Positions 12,705 through 24,830 of a stretch of 64,000 nt of DNA are shown here, piece after piece; the first letter of the stretch is position 1, and each line of letters opens with the position of its first letter. Both the position numbers and the translations under genes were made by a program. The stretch is from Chrysemys picta bellii (taxonomy: Eukaryota; Chordata; Testudines; Emydidae). The stretch is from assembly GCF_011386835.1 (NCBI RefSeq), contig NC_088800.1:3782001-3846000 (forward strand). The letters run 5' to 3'. The notes under the pieces were generated by a model, which was not told the origin of the DNA, ran no database searches, and saw only the letters and a list, made by a program, of their open reading frames with translations.

Positions 12705-12707
<3 letters not shown>
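11331..12707. other. Intronic sequence; possible old repeat near 11960-12055
   Basis: AGGTCCTGATTCTCTTCCC and GACTCCACTGATACAATGG words at 11970-12045 recall the 'gattct / ccactga' repeat class. Otherwise nothing recognised. Confidence 0.35.

Positions 12708-12741
<34 letters not shown>
12708..12741. repeat. (GA)17 microsatellite
   Basis: An uninterrupted 34-bp GA run, the longest dinucleotide tract in the window and likely to be length-polymorphic. Confidence 0.95.
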
Positions 12742-12742
<1 letters not shown>

Positions 12743-15700
12743 GCCACGCTGCTAAACAACAAGGAACTTGCTGTGGCCTATGTCCACAATGACTCAGACT
12801 TCGGGACACTGATGCATGGTGGGAGATGTAGTCCAACCAGGGATGCCAGCCTATGGAGGAGCATGGCAGCATGAGGCACCTGAACTATAATTCCCATGGG
12901 GCACCACAGCAGCATTTCCAAACTGAAATATATTTGAATTTTTTGAATTTCCAGTGGGGGAAGTGGGGAATAAATTCTCCATGAAAAATTTAAAAAAAAA
13001 AAAAAAGATTTCCCCCCTTCTTTGACATTTTCCACAAAAACATATTTTATTTAATGAGCTCTCTTGGCAGCCGGGCTGGGGTCTGAGCTCTGAGAGCACA
13101 GTAAAGGACTCTGTGTGCTTGTGAGTGCAGAGCAATAGATTTGCAAGATACAGAAAAATCAACATCATTAGTGGGCATGGAGCTGTGTAATGCATGCTAG
13201 TAACATACAGTAGGATCAGTGCAGACCTTCCTTTTTGCCTGCCTATCATCTCACTGTGAACTACTGGAAGGCAAAGCACAATTTTATGGGTTATTATTTA
13301 TAAAGTGCTGTAATAGACATCACTTACCAACCCCACGTTGGATAATCTAACTTTCTTCCTGTTTTCATATTTGCATTAGCATGACATTACCAGCACACTG
13401 CCTGAAGATCACTCTTTCAAAGCTTACAAGAAATACAAATGTAGGCAGCTGCTGTTAAACTCCAAGAGGACAGATCTTGTAACTGTGTACTTTAATAAGC
13501 AATCGCTAATTTTGAGCAACTAGCTGGATAATTGTCTTTGCAAAGCAGACTTGGTGTTCTTTATCAAAATTCATTAGGCTTTCTGGAGGACAAAAAAAAC
13601 CACAGTTTGGTTACTAGACCATTACAGTGCAAGAATTTTTTTTTTTATTAAAACAAAATAATGCTGGTATTTCACAAAGCCAGAACATAGGATTTGATTG
13701 TTATCCCCTGAAACTGGTGCAGCCCATTTGCCTTCTCCATCAAAATACGCCCCCTCCCAGAGACATTTTGACAGCCGTTGTGTATGTGTGAAATATTAAC
13801 AAAGGCAGAATCTGATTTAGCAACACTTTTGCTCTCAGTCACAATGCTGGTGAAAGAGGAGTGGCTGACACACTCAGAACCTGTGCTCTGCAACGATTGA
13901 AAATAAATGGATACATGAAGCTTGTTTGGTTAATGCTGATAAATACAAATCAGCAATTTCCTTTGCTGTAATTTCCCACTCGTCATTCTAAGGGAAACCT
14001 TGTCAGCATCAGTGGTTTAAGCCCTAGTGGAATTCTAATCATACGAGGAAGCTGTATCTATAACCCCTGGGCTACTTAAAGCTCGGTGACCCAAATATGA
14101 TTTCCCTTTAAGTATGGAAGCACAAGAACACAGGGAGCACTCTATTGAGTAAGATTTTGCCTGTAGGCTCCTGTACGCTTTTACATTTGTCGTCACAGGG
14201 ACTTGAAGGAGTAATTCTTCAGCAGCGTTAAGCATTCAAACACATTTTTTTGCCTGGGAACCAGAGCAATTAAACAGCATCATTTTGGAGCGAAGGAATT
14301 CATTTTTATTGTGTCTTGGGGCGGGAGGGGGGGAGAAGAGGAAGAGGACAATTAATTTTTCAGTTTGCCTAAGTCAGTCATTTTGCCTCTTGACGAATGA
14401 GAAGGAATCTTTGCTTTGGAAATGGTTAGTAATTGCAGTGCCTTTGGAACATTGACAAGGGCAAAATAGAGTTTTGTAGTTATTCCAATACTACACGTAC
14501 AGTTTCAATGGACAGTTTCTGCGTAAATATGCCCAGTGAAAGCTGCACATGCCTTAAGACAGGTCCTTTTGAGGAGTTCCAGTTCACCAACAACTTTAAC
14601 AGGCATCGTCAAATCTCACCCATTTCCAGCCCCTTTACAATGCTGCTCTAATAATCAAATTGTTAGCTAATAGCCCAAGTTTGTACAGTTCACGTATTTT
14701 TTTCTACAGTCAGTAGCTTGAATATGCGGCTACTGTACAGGCAACAGTCACCTGCATAGAGCTTTCTGGTATAAATGTACAGCAGAAAAAGGAAGGCGAG
14801 CATACTCAGAGGCCCTAGGCCCATCACAAAGCACTTTTTCTTTGAAGCTTCACTCTTAAGCAGTCTGAGGCTTCAAAGGTTTGTTGGAAGTGTCGGGGGT
14901 TTACATGCAAGTTTCAGTTGGTAGTCTGCACTGGAAATCCTATTTTGACATTATCAGTGTTGGACTCATTTGAAGGGAGTTTGTCAGAGCTTCAGATCCT
15001 GTGACTCAAAAGCAAGCTTCAAAGTTTCACGCTGTCTTTTAACCAAGGCTCCTCCCTCCCTTGTGAATATGGGAATTTGTTGTTTTGACTGCAGGAAGCA
15101 AGCCGTCAGGAAGATTGCCACAACATGCTTTATTGAAGTCACGCTGCAAGTTGACAGCTAGGACTTTGCCTTTTCACTTTCCTCCTTTTCCTCATGCCCT
15201 CTAGTGTTTGCAAAGAGGGGCTGCATTTATTCACCCAGCCTCAGTCCATCAGCAAGTTGTGTTTTGTGTTAGCCACACGTTGCTTCCCCAACTGGACAAC
15301 GATTTTTTTTTAGGAACAGGGCTTGAATAAGTCATTTCTGGTATAAAAAAAATTATGAATATTCATGAGAATTTTGCTTTCCACTAACATGCCTGTAAAT
15401 AAAACAAGTTGCTCATATCCCAATTCCTATTTGCTTTCTGTACAGAGTCAGTAACAGTGATGAACCACTTTTCCACCTCTTTCTAAAACTCAGGCAACTC
15501 CCACTGCCGTGGAATTTGTCCAGCATTAGTTCCAATGCACTGAAAGCTCGTGCACAAACCAAAAAGAGAAGCCAGGCAAAAATAGGAATAAAAAAACAAA
15601 CAAAAAAACACCCTGGAGAGAATGACTCCAAATTTCTTTCTTCCCCAAGTGTACATTTTCCCATTAATTGTTGATAATTTCTAATTACCATTTTTATTTG

Positions 15701-18700
15701 TTAGTAAAGTTACGACTCGGCAATGGGAGGAGGGATGATGAAAATGCTTCAGTACATACATCCTCCTCAGTGGCTGGGTTAAAAGAGTAAATAGATTTTT
15801 ATACTGTCTTATTGAAGAAGGCCTTGTCTGCATCAGAGAGTTGCACCAGTTTAAAAGGTGCATGATTAACCCCTCATACTAACTGGCTGCATCCCGTACT
15901 CAGTCAGGCGGACGTCCCCTCCGCTTACAGACGCATTTGCATTCTCAGGCACAATCCTTTTAGCAGATGTTCCTGCTCCCTCTAAGCGCGGCACAGGAGT
16001 GGTCAGTTTGTGGATAGTCCATTGAGAGAGCGGTTCATCACTGTGCCCGGTGCCATCTGAACAGGAGGCATCAGGCAATGTGAACAGGGCAGCTGCCACT
16101 TAATGGGCAGGGAAATGAATGGCTCTGCATTTAGCAGTTATGACCAGAAGGGTGGTTCTGCTGAGTAATCCATTTCCTTCCCTGCTTCGCAATGGCTGCT
16201 GCACTCGCATGGAGGAAAACAAGCTTCCTTCGAGTGTAGAGTCGGGCAACGTGAGCTTTGATTATACACAAGGTGACTGCTTGGGGCATCTTTTGAGGGT
16301 CCCTATCTAGGTATTTATAAAGGAGCCACCCACTGCAACCATGTGGCTGATAGGCACATACAGCTTACATGGCCAAGTGAATCTAAATTTGGTCTAATTA
16401 AAGTGCCAAACTAGATACCAGAAGGCGGGATAATAGCAAGAACAATGGGGCCTAGCAGGCAACAGAATTTTCAACAGAGAATATTAGGTCCATGTTCTTG
16501 CTGCAGCTCTGGTGAGAGTCTCGTCTCCAGGAGTCACAGGCTTCTCCTGTTGGTTTGTAGTTAGTCGCCCCAGCTGCTGTGGGATGATTTGGTTGCAGAG
16601 ATCATGTCTCCAGGATTAATTCCATGCAGAGTTCTGAAGATCAGGGCAGTCACCTTGACTCCGCACTGCATTGGCTCCCTACTGCAGGGAGAGCTGTGTA
16701 GCATAACGGTGCATTTCCAAGGACGTGTGTCGCTCAGCCATCAGGCGGCTGCATTCTGAGTAAACTGGAGTTTCCTCAGGGCTCTGAGTGTTGTGCCTAG
16801 GCAGAGAATGACAGCAGTCCAGCATAGACGCTGCAGATGCCTGGAGCGAAGCAGCCACATCTCTGCTGGCCAGCTGCAAATGGCAGGGAGTGTTTTGCTG
16901 CTGCAGTGCGGAGCCCAAGACTGGGAACAGGTTGGAAGGCAGGGTGCCTTTGATGGGAGCTGTTAATACAAAGAGCTCTTCACAACACTTCTCTTTCCAG
17001 AAGCGTCCCCCGTCTTGTCCGGGTCCAGCTGCTCTCCATCTCATCTAGGTGCCCATCTCAGACACGAATGCAGGAAATTGGAGCCCGGTGCATGGATTGT
17101 GAAGGAGCTGCGTGCTCCGTGCACTCTGCTGGTGCTTTGGTCTGTGTTCTCCCCAGCACTTCATGTAGACAATAAGTGAGGGTGGGGCAGAGAAGCAAGT
17201 CTGGGGGGGGCCTCTGCTCCTTTTGGGGATGAACAGGGAATATTCAGGGCACAAGCTGCTCAACAAATGGGGACAGGGAGATATTCTCTCCCCCATGTTC
17301 TGTTGCACCATAAGGGGTTTTTTGGCGCCTTTCCTCCAAAGCATCAGGAATTAGTCACAAGACAAGGTCACAGCTCTGCAACAGTTGATTTTTTCAGCTC
17401 AAAGGTAGCCTGTATTTTAGACCTTTCCCCAGACCTTCCCCTGAGGTTTGTTGCATAATTTCCATGATGTAAATAACTGACATGAGAAATGCAGATTTAT
17501 GTATCTGAGGCTACAGGCAGCATTAGTTCCTTTAAAAATACCTAACACCAAAATTATTGCAAGCTTCTCCACCACTGTTTTTACCCTGGGAAGGGGGGCG
17601 GCTTTATTACATATTTGCACGTTCTACATTTAGCCTCTAAGAGTTGAGGAACATGATTCTGTGTCAATCACATGATCTGAATCATACTTGGATGAAGTCA
17701 GCCAAGGCCAAGGAAATTCAAAGCACCTGCAGGCTCATCCATCTGGGTCAATCTGCCTGACCCAATTAGAAGGTGACTCAGGCAGAAGTAGCCACTTGCA
17801 GGAAGCCAAACAAATGAAAAGTTCGTTGTTCGCTGCAAACATTTAATTGTCCACGTGAATGTCAATTCTAGTCTTGTAAGGATTCCTGCGGCGGCTGATT
17901 ATTGGGAGGTTTGCAGACCAGGCACAACGGAACTGGTGAATATTCAAAAGCAAAGACTAGTTAAAAATGCAAGAGATGGTTCTGTTTTCTCAAAAAGTTT
18001 GCCAAATGTTGTGAATTTCTCCTCGAGAATACGATCACTCAGTTAAAAAAAACTAACCCATTCTGCAGCAGAAAACGTTTTCATTTTCAAGCAAAGCTGG
18101 CTTTGCAGCCAAAAATAAAGAAAATAAAAAAAAGTAGTCGTTCTCACATGGCTTTGAAGTGAGGACAGCGATTTTGCCATGTTAGTAGGGACAAACTAGA
18201 ATTTCAGGGCTAAAATCACCCAGAAGAATGCCACAAAAGTTGGAATTGTCACTTTGAAAAAACAAAACAAAGCAAAACCATAGCTCTGATTAATATCACT
18301 TAGAAAATTTAAATAGAGAAAGACAAATGAGATTAGTAGTGAGCTCTGTTATGCCAAATGCAGCAAAATATATCTAATCTTTAAATGGTCAGTGGAAGTC
18401 AACATGCATTGAATCAGCTGCATGAATATAGATGGGCATTTGTTTTTAATTAGTTGATGATGTCTATTGCATTCTGAGGACTTTTTTGGAGTCGCATGTA
18501 TGTGACACAGTATCATGACATCACTACCGCAACTGAATCTCATGTATTATCTGCTCTCTGGAAAAATAAATAGAAGTGGTCACAAGTCAAACACAACATT
18601 CCCTTCACCTGTCTTTGCCAACCGAGCAAAATAGACTTCTCCCAAGACCAAGTTCTTGTTCACTACAGAAATCCCCCCCCCCCTCAATCTCCAGACAGGC

Positions 18701-19284
18701 AGAATTCCACAGCGCCCGGAACCTTAGAGTAGCATTGTGAACTTGTATTCTGAACGGCAGCTACCCGATTGCACAGATTGGTCATGGCAGGGGAATGAAT
18801 AATCTCCACAAGGGGGTGCACATCGGTGGCTTTGCTTGCTCCGGGGAAGTACATAGGAAAACCACACCAGCTATTCCTGCTCTTTTTCAGTAGCCTCTCT
18901 GCAATTTTTTTGGAGCCTATGCTCCCCCACTAGGTCTAGGTTTTCCAGCAGCCACCTACACATTTCTCCCTGTCAGAATTTGCCCTAGCAAGAGTACTTG
19001 TAAAATTCCAGTGAAGAAAAGGACAGAATGACAAGAGACACAGCTAGCTAAATCCTGTTGACACCCCCCACAGTGCCCTGCCATTCTGCATGTAACAAGC
19101 TCATTTCACACATGTCAGATCAGCTAACAGACACTGTCTAGGAATATTTCCCTCTGCCTTTTATGGTATTTTAGATGTAATGTCTCCACACTCAGACATC
19201 CTGCTCAAACATCCTGTAACTAAATGCAGAAGAATCCCATTGAATTTTTTACACTATTTTGATCTACTTATTCCAGTTGGATGG
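12742..19284. other. Intronic sequence, largely unassigned
   Basis: Over 6 kb with no clear transposon ends, exons or RNA genes. Parts of 13300-14720 are AT-rich and free of recognisable repeats; such tracts in introns of neural genes sometimes hold conserved regulatory DNA, but nothing here proves it. Confidence 0.45.
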
Positions 19285-19450
19285 GAGCATGGTCTAGTGA
19301 TGAGAGCAGGGGGCTGACAGTCAAGATTTCATTTCTGGCTCTGCCACCAACTCTCCCCTTGAATAAAACACTAGTGTTTATGTGACTCAGTTTCCTCAAC
19401 TGTACAATGAGACTAATACCAATCTACCTCAGAGGGATATAGATCATGGC
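19285..19450 (+). repeat. MIR/CORE-SINE-like relic
   Basis: GGTCTAGTGATGAGAGCAGG, TTTCTGGCTCTGCCACCA, GTGACTCAGTTTCCTCA and TGTACAATGAGACTAAT follow the order of the MIR body (tRNA-like head, core, 'cagtttcctca' segment). Confidence 0.65.
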
Positions 19451-19889
19451 TTAAATTAATGCTTCTCAATGTTAATGTAGAATGTTAAATTAATGTTTCT
19501 GAGGAATATAGTTATTATAACAACTCTAGGCCTCTTTGCTAGATTCCTTAGTTACAATGGGGCAAAGTTGCACATGTCTATGTTTGGGTTTTTGTTCACC
19601 TGAACATTTTTAAGGCACACCTCACATCACCCTTATACTTCCCTTATAAAAATACTCCATCAGCACATACAGAACTTAATCCTCTGTAAAAATATGTTAG
19701 CGATAAATAGCTGAAAGAAACAGACATTTCATGACACTTCTGGACATGTATAAGATTTAAGTGCCAGTCACCACACTTGCGTGGCTATAAGGAGAGTTAG
19801 GTTAGCCACAGATATTACATCTTCTGCCTCGCCCTTTTCTAATATGTTAACTACCTGAACTTTCCTGGGTAGCCAGCAAGAAAGCCCCC

Positions 19890-20560
19890 TATAGAGGGGC
19901 TGACTCACCCCTGCGGCACCTCCTGCTGGTTGTCTCCGGGAATTAGCTCATTTCAGCATTGGAGCACCCCCTGCAGGCCAGTGGTCCGCCTATCCTCCAG
20001 CACCCATGTCCCTCCTGGACCCCGGTGCCCTTTTATCTGGGGTGCTGCCCCCGGGCAGTACACCCCTCAGTACTAGGGTCTCCCCTCCCCAGGGAACCCC
20101 CACCCACTATCCCTACCTCACCTCAGAATAAGACCACTGCCAGTCACCAACTAGCCCCCGTTCCCTGGGGCAGACTGCAGTATAGGCCACTCATCACAGG
20201 CAAGGTTGGGTTTGGACCTGCTGCCGTGGCCTACCCCTGGGCTGCCCTCTGCAACCCCCGGTACCCCTTGGCCTTCCGCTAGGCCGCAGCCTGGGGCTTT
20301 CCAGGCTGGAGCTCCCCAGCTCCTCAGCCTGTCCCCAGCCCTGATCCACCCAGGTACCCTGTCTCTGGCTCCCTGCAGCCAGGCCCTTCTCTCTCTGAAC
20401 ACTGAGAGAGACTGCTTGGTCTCTGGCTCACAGCCTTTTTATATAGGGCCAGCTGAGGCCTGACTGGGGTGTGGCCCAGCTTAGCAGCTCCCAGCCACAA
20501 CCTTCCCCCAGGGCTGTTTTAAGCCCTTCAGGGCAGGAGCGGGGTAACCACCCCACTACA
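19890..20560 (-). mobile_element. Solo LTR-like element, copy 1 (minus)
   Basis: On the minus strand it begins TGTAGTGGGGTGGTTACCCC and runs 671 bp to about 19890. It holds a TATA box (CTATATAAAAA, 20436-20446 on plus), then an AGAGAGAAGGGCCTGG segment where transcription would start. The copy at 35586-36270 shares several blocks (for example GGAGCTCCAGCCTGGAAAGC and TGGCCTATACTGCAGTCTGC), which fixes the element ends. No internal region or second LTR is present, so it looks like a solo LTR of a retroviral or Gypsy-type element. Target duplication not resolved. All frames through it are non-coding shadows. Confidence 0.65.
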
Positions 20561-21440
20561 CCACCCCCCCCATGCGGACAATTGTTTTTTCTTACTTCCC
20601 TTCCACTGCAGGACATTTCTTATTTACTAATCACTGCAGGGTAGGTCTACAAAGCATAAGAGATGTCTGATCTAAAATATAGCAACAAATGCATAAGCTT
20701 TAGATAGATGAAAGTGTTGCACAAATTAAAAACACAAAGCATTGCTGAACTGGTATTTACATTTATTCCAGAACAGTAGCCAAGATCAAGCTTGTTATTT
20801 AAAAAGACAAAAAGCCAAACAAAATCCCTGTTAAACTGCATTCCGTACATAATGGGGAAAAAATCTATCTTGACTGGTAACGAAAAGCCATTCTTTCCTA
20901 AAGGTGACATGGTTTAACCAGCAGAGGGTGCAAGTATTTGAGTTATCACAACTGTAGGCTGCTGTATGTAACTAAACAAATAAACACTGGCAACCCACAT
21001 ACTATCCGCCCCTATGGGACAATGTTACATTTAACAGCATTTTATTTTCACAGTGCTAGAGTGATGTGCAAACCTGCAGATTATGTCCTGTATAGTTTTA
21101 ACTCCTCTTACAATTCGACTCAGACACATTTACCTGTAAATACAACAAAGGAATTGGGCATAATATTTGATTTTCCTTTTCAAAGCTTCTGTTTACACAA
21201 GAAGCTAAGTTTTCAACCTGCCTCTTCTTTCGCATCTGCTGGATCCAATGCTAAAATTCAGTACCAACGTTTTTCAACTTGAGTTCCTCAAATTAGGCGC
21301 CCACATACAGAATTGCTGAATACACTCAGAAAACACTGACCCGCTGCTCAACACCATTGAGAAAGAGCCAGGCCCCTTTCTGGTCATTGTCTACATACAT
21401 GTGTGACTTTATGATGAATCAAAATGCAACATTTATTATA
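20561..21440. other. Intronic sequence, nothing recognised
   Basis: AT-rich between the LTR-like copy and the MIR relic. Confidence 0.45.
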
Positions 21441-21444
21441 ATAG

Positions 21445-21629
21445 CCAGCTCTTATAGCACTTTTCTTTCATGGATCTCAAAGCACTTTACGAGGGGAGTC
21501 AGTACCATTGGCCTCGTTTTTCAGATGGGGAAGCTGAAGCACAGAGAGGTGAAGTAACCTGCCCAGCAGCAGAGCCAGGAACAAACCCCAGGTCTCCCGA
21601 ATCTCAGTCCAGTGCTCTGTCTTCTAGGC
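21445..21629 (-). repeat. MIR/CORE-SINE-like relic
   Basis: Reverse-strand MIR words: CTCAAAGCACTTTAC, TTTTTCAGATGGGGAAGC, GCACAGAGAGGTGAAGTAAC, AGCCAGGAACAAACCCCAGG. It is interrupted at its 5' (head) end by the hAT-like element at 21630. Confidence 0.75.
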
Positions 21630-21805
21630 CAGTGCTTCTCAAGCTATCTGATGTGGGGGACCGGCAATTTTTTTTCCAATGTGCCAGGGACCGGTGCCAT
21701 ATTATTATCCTATTTGACGCTCTTATGAGGAAACTCGCCGCGGACCGGCAGCTGATGGCTCGCGGACTGGCACCGGTCCGCGGACCACCACTTTGAGAAG
21801 CACTG
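21630..21805. mobile_element. Non-autonomous hAT-like transposon (176 bp) with exact 8-bp target duplication
   Basis: Starts CAGTGCTTCTCAA and ends TTGAGAAGCACTG, a 13-bp perfect terminal inverted repeat. TTCTAGGC flanks both sides (21622-21629 and 21806-21813), the 8-bp duplication typical of hAT elements. The interior is GC-rich with GGACCGG and GCGGACCGGC words. Inserted in the end of a MIR relic. Confidence 0.9.
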
Positions 21806-22208
21806 TTCTAGGCTACGTTGTACTCGAGTTTGAATGCTTGTGGTCCCTACATGTCTAGCTCCTAGCCCTGGAAGCACAATTGGGTAGGCATCCAAGGTCA
21901 TTTCCATCCTCAGTCCTGTGTCTACAATTGCTTGTGGATACAGAATTAAAGGAGATTTAAGTGTTGCCCAGAAAATAAGTTCACGCCACGTCTCAATTCT
22001 GCTAGTATCACTCAGTAAATACAAGTATCTGAGCCCCCACGCTTAGCGTGGACACCTCCATTACTAATCCCGATTGTGAAGAGTGTTAGTATTTAGGCAG
22101 ATATTGACTTCGGAGGGAAAACCGGCATATGCAGTTGGAACCATGGAATTTTACGTTCAGTTTGAGCAAGAACAAGCCTTTATGTCATTTCTAAAAGGAC
22201 GTTGAGGG

Positions 22209-22393
22209 CAGGGCCGTAGCAGCAAAGAACGTGGCCCCCTCCGAACGGTGGCTCCCTCCAAACATATGTCTGGGCGGGGCCCCTTACAATGCAGAAACTG
22301 GAATGCGGTATTTATTTTGCCACTTTTAGGGGCCCCCTTCCTTGCGGGGCCCCCTCCGGTCGGAGGGTACGGAGGGCGCTCGCTATGCCTCTG
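22209..22393. mobile_element. Non-autonomous hAT-like transposon (185 bp) with exact 8-bp target duplication
   Basis: Starts CAGGGCCGTAGC and ends GCTATGCCTCTG, an imperfect 12-bp inverted repeat (9 of 12). GTTGAGGG flanks both sides exactly (22201-22208 and 22394-22401). The interior has GGGGCCCC-rich blocks. No coding capacity. Confidence 0.85.
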
Positions 22394-22401
22394 GTTGAGG
22401 G

Positions 22402-24615
22402 CATGCTCAATTACTTTGCTCAATGTCTACAATAAATTCTTAAATCACTGGTGTTGACTTCAACACCAGCACTGGGGCACTTGGTTCTGACTTTGAGCCA
22501 TCCTCTCTGGTCTTCTGATTGAAGAACATGCAACCGTTCCAAGGCTTCCCAGTTCTCCCCGAGAAGACCTATATAAGTGTGAGTTTAAAAGGCCAAAGAT
22601 GTAATGTGTTCTGTCACATTTCTGGCACTCTGTTTGTGTTACTACCACAGACAACCATCAAATCTCTGAACAGGCACCTTGTAGCTGGGGCTACGTTAAC
22701 CTCTTTTCTGTGGCACCTTGGTATTCAGTGTTCAAGCATCTCAAATTTGCAGGCTATTTGAACAACAGATGGCATAAATGCAATAAAGTCCTCCTATACA
22801 TTGGTGCAAGTCTAGATTATGGAAGATGATTTGCACAAGTTAAAGGGAAAGGAGAATCTAGTGGGGCCTGAACAAGGCAGCTTGTTTGTGGAGCTCTGAG
22901 GGGGAAAAGCTAAGTGTGCAGTGAGTTAAATAAATTGCAGGCAGATTGCCATGGTTGAGGGCCCAGGACTATCTGCTGAGTCAGTACCAGGCTACTTGAG
23001 CAAGGTTACAGCGCTAGGCAGCATCACCTCATCAAAACAGGGCTTGTTTTATTTCTGTCAGCTGGGAGGTGCCTACCAGAGAATTACCAATCTCTGAAGC
23101 ACAGTAAAGGTCCTTGGGGAAACTCATTCCTAGCAACATGTCCTGCAGAGGTCAGCCAGGCTGAGCTGGACGGAGAAGCACAAAGGAAAGTCCTTCAGGC
23201 CATGGGTGTGCAAGTCAACCAGCTGCTGCAAAGACATTTCAAGCCAAAAGGATAGGAGTTGCCCCAAGCTTTCCTTAAGTACACAGACCTCTTGGCTGGG
23301 TGAGCAGCTGTTGCAGACATGGATAATGGATCTGTGCCTGAGAATCTCTGGTCTAGCGCTAGGCCTCAGCTACACTCAGTTGCCAGAAATGTAGCTAAGA
23401 CACCCTTTATATTGTATTTCAACCTTCCCAGCGGCTGTAGAAAAACTACCCACCCCTCTCTTCGGAGGCACCAGCCAGAGCCGCCACGCTGACCTAAACA
23501 GGGATTTAAATAGTTCTTTGCTGCCGATGGCACAAAGCCAACAAGTTTCCATGCCGCAACCTTTGTTCCACTTCTCGCTTGGCCCCGAAGCAAGAGAGCG
23601 TTAACAGTTACGGTCACATAGAGGGCATGCCAGGCAAACGTGGGGCCCAGATATGAACTGGATTCAGTTTTCAAGCAGCTGCATCTAGGCCTGTTCTTGG
23701 CTTTCTCACCTGCTGAATGTGGCCAAATTGCCAGCATAGATGTCCTGAGTTGCTGCGTGAGCCATCTGTCCCTTCTGGACACCTGTTTCCTTGAACTCAC
23801 TTTGGACTGGGAAGGATTAGCGCCTTCATACATTTCTGGACGGCAAGCCCCGTGAAATTCCCTGACATAACAGTCATTGCCCTTAAGGAGCCACACACAT
23901 CCCAGTGCGGAGGATCTTAATTACACCACAGTGTTTGGGCCCCCGAATAAAGGGGGTACCTGCTGGAGTAATGCAAGAATGACCCGCACAGAAAGGTTCA
24001 TTGAGACTTCAGTGAGGGGGGCGGGATAACAAACTGTTTGATTTCTCTAAGTCACATTTCAGGCATGCAGCAAGAGGTCACTACGCATTGAGAAGACTTC
24101 AAATGGAGCCAGAACCAGAAAGAGCTAATTTTCCCACAAGAGGGGAGTTTTTTGGGGTGTCAGATTCTGACCCCATCCTCAATTCAGCCCGAAAACCAAA
24201 CTAGCCTAAACCTCATCCAGATTCCAAACAGCCTCCTTGGTCCATCACTCACAGCGTCAGTGTGAACAGATTGTTGTGCATCCTTTGCCAATCCATTTCA
24301 CCCCTTACCCCCAGCCTCAGCCAAGCAGGGTTGGGCAGGTTTCAGCACACAGGTACTCAGACCAGACAGGAGACGCACACCGCTACATGGAAGGGACCAC
24401 TGTCTGGGAGTGTGACAGCCGCTTCCACACTCTAGCGTGACCCGGGACAGCCGCTGGCGAGCCTGGTGCCCATCCCAGTGGGCGGGGCTGGGAATGGTAC
24501 TGCCATGCCGGAGAAGCTGCCTGGGCTGGGCACTGGCTCCTGTGAGCTGTAGCCCAACATGCTGCTGCTTTCACCGCTGTGGTTCCTGGCCCGGTTGCCG
24601 GCCATGGCCCTGCTC
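22402..24615. other. Intronic sequence, nothing recognised
   Basis: The open frame at 23366-23896 (176 codons, minus) has no recognisable domain, and overlapping frames on the other strand argue for chance. Confidence 0.45.
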
Positions 24616-24623
24616 ATTGTCGC

Positions 24624-24700
24624 TAGAGCCCTGCAACTCTGCAGAGATCCATTTTATATTTGCACCCGCAGATCTAATTTTGTACCTGTGCAGGGCTCTA
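24624..24700. mobile_element. Very short inverted-repeat element (77 bp), probable hAT-type MITE
   Basis: TAGAGCCCTGCA at the start is the exact inverse of TGCAGGGCTCTA at the end. Flanks are ATTGTCGC and ATTGTAAG, matching in the first 5 of 8 positions, compatible with an old, decayed 8-bp duplication. Confidence 0.5.
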
Positions 24701-24825
24701 ATTGTAAGCTCTTTGGGACAGGGGCTGTCTTTCTGTTCTGTGTTTGTACAGTGCCTAGCACAAAGGGGTCCTGGGCAAGGATTAGAGCTCCTACGCGCTA
24801 CAGTAATACAAATTAATACTAATTA
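24701..24825 (+). repeat. L2/CORE-SINE 3'-tail-like repeat
   Basis: GTAAGCTCTTTGGGACAGGG, TGTGTTTGTACAGTGCCTAG and GCACAAAGGGGTCCTGG, followed by a TAATACAAATTAATA tail. The same order appears at 44105-44205. It resembles the L2 3' end shared with CORE-SINEs. Confidence 0.65.
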
Positions 24826-24830
24826 GCTAA

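Noticed and set aside
23366..23896. 176-codon minus-strand open frame as a gene
   Set aside because: No domain, no homologous look, overlapped by open frames on the other strand, and located inside CORO2B intron 2.
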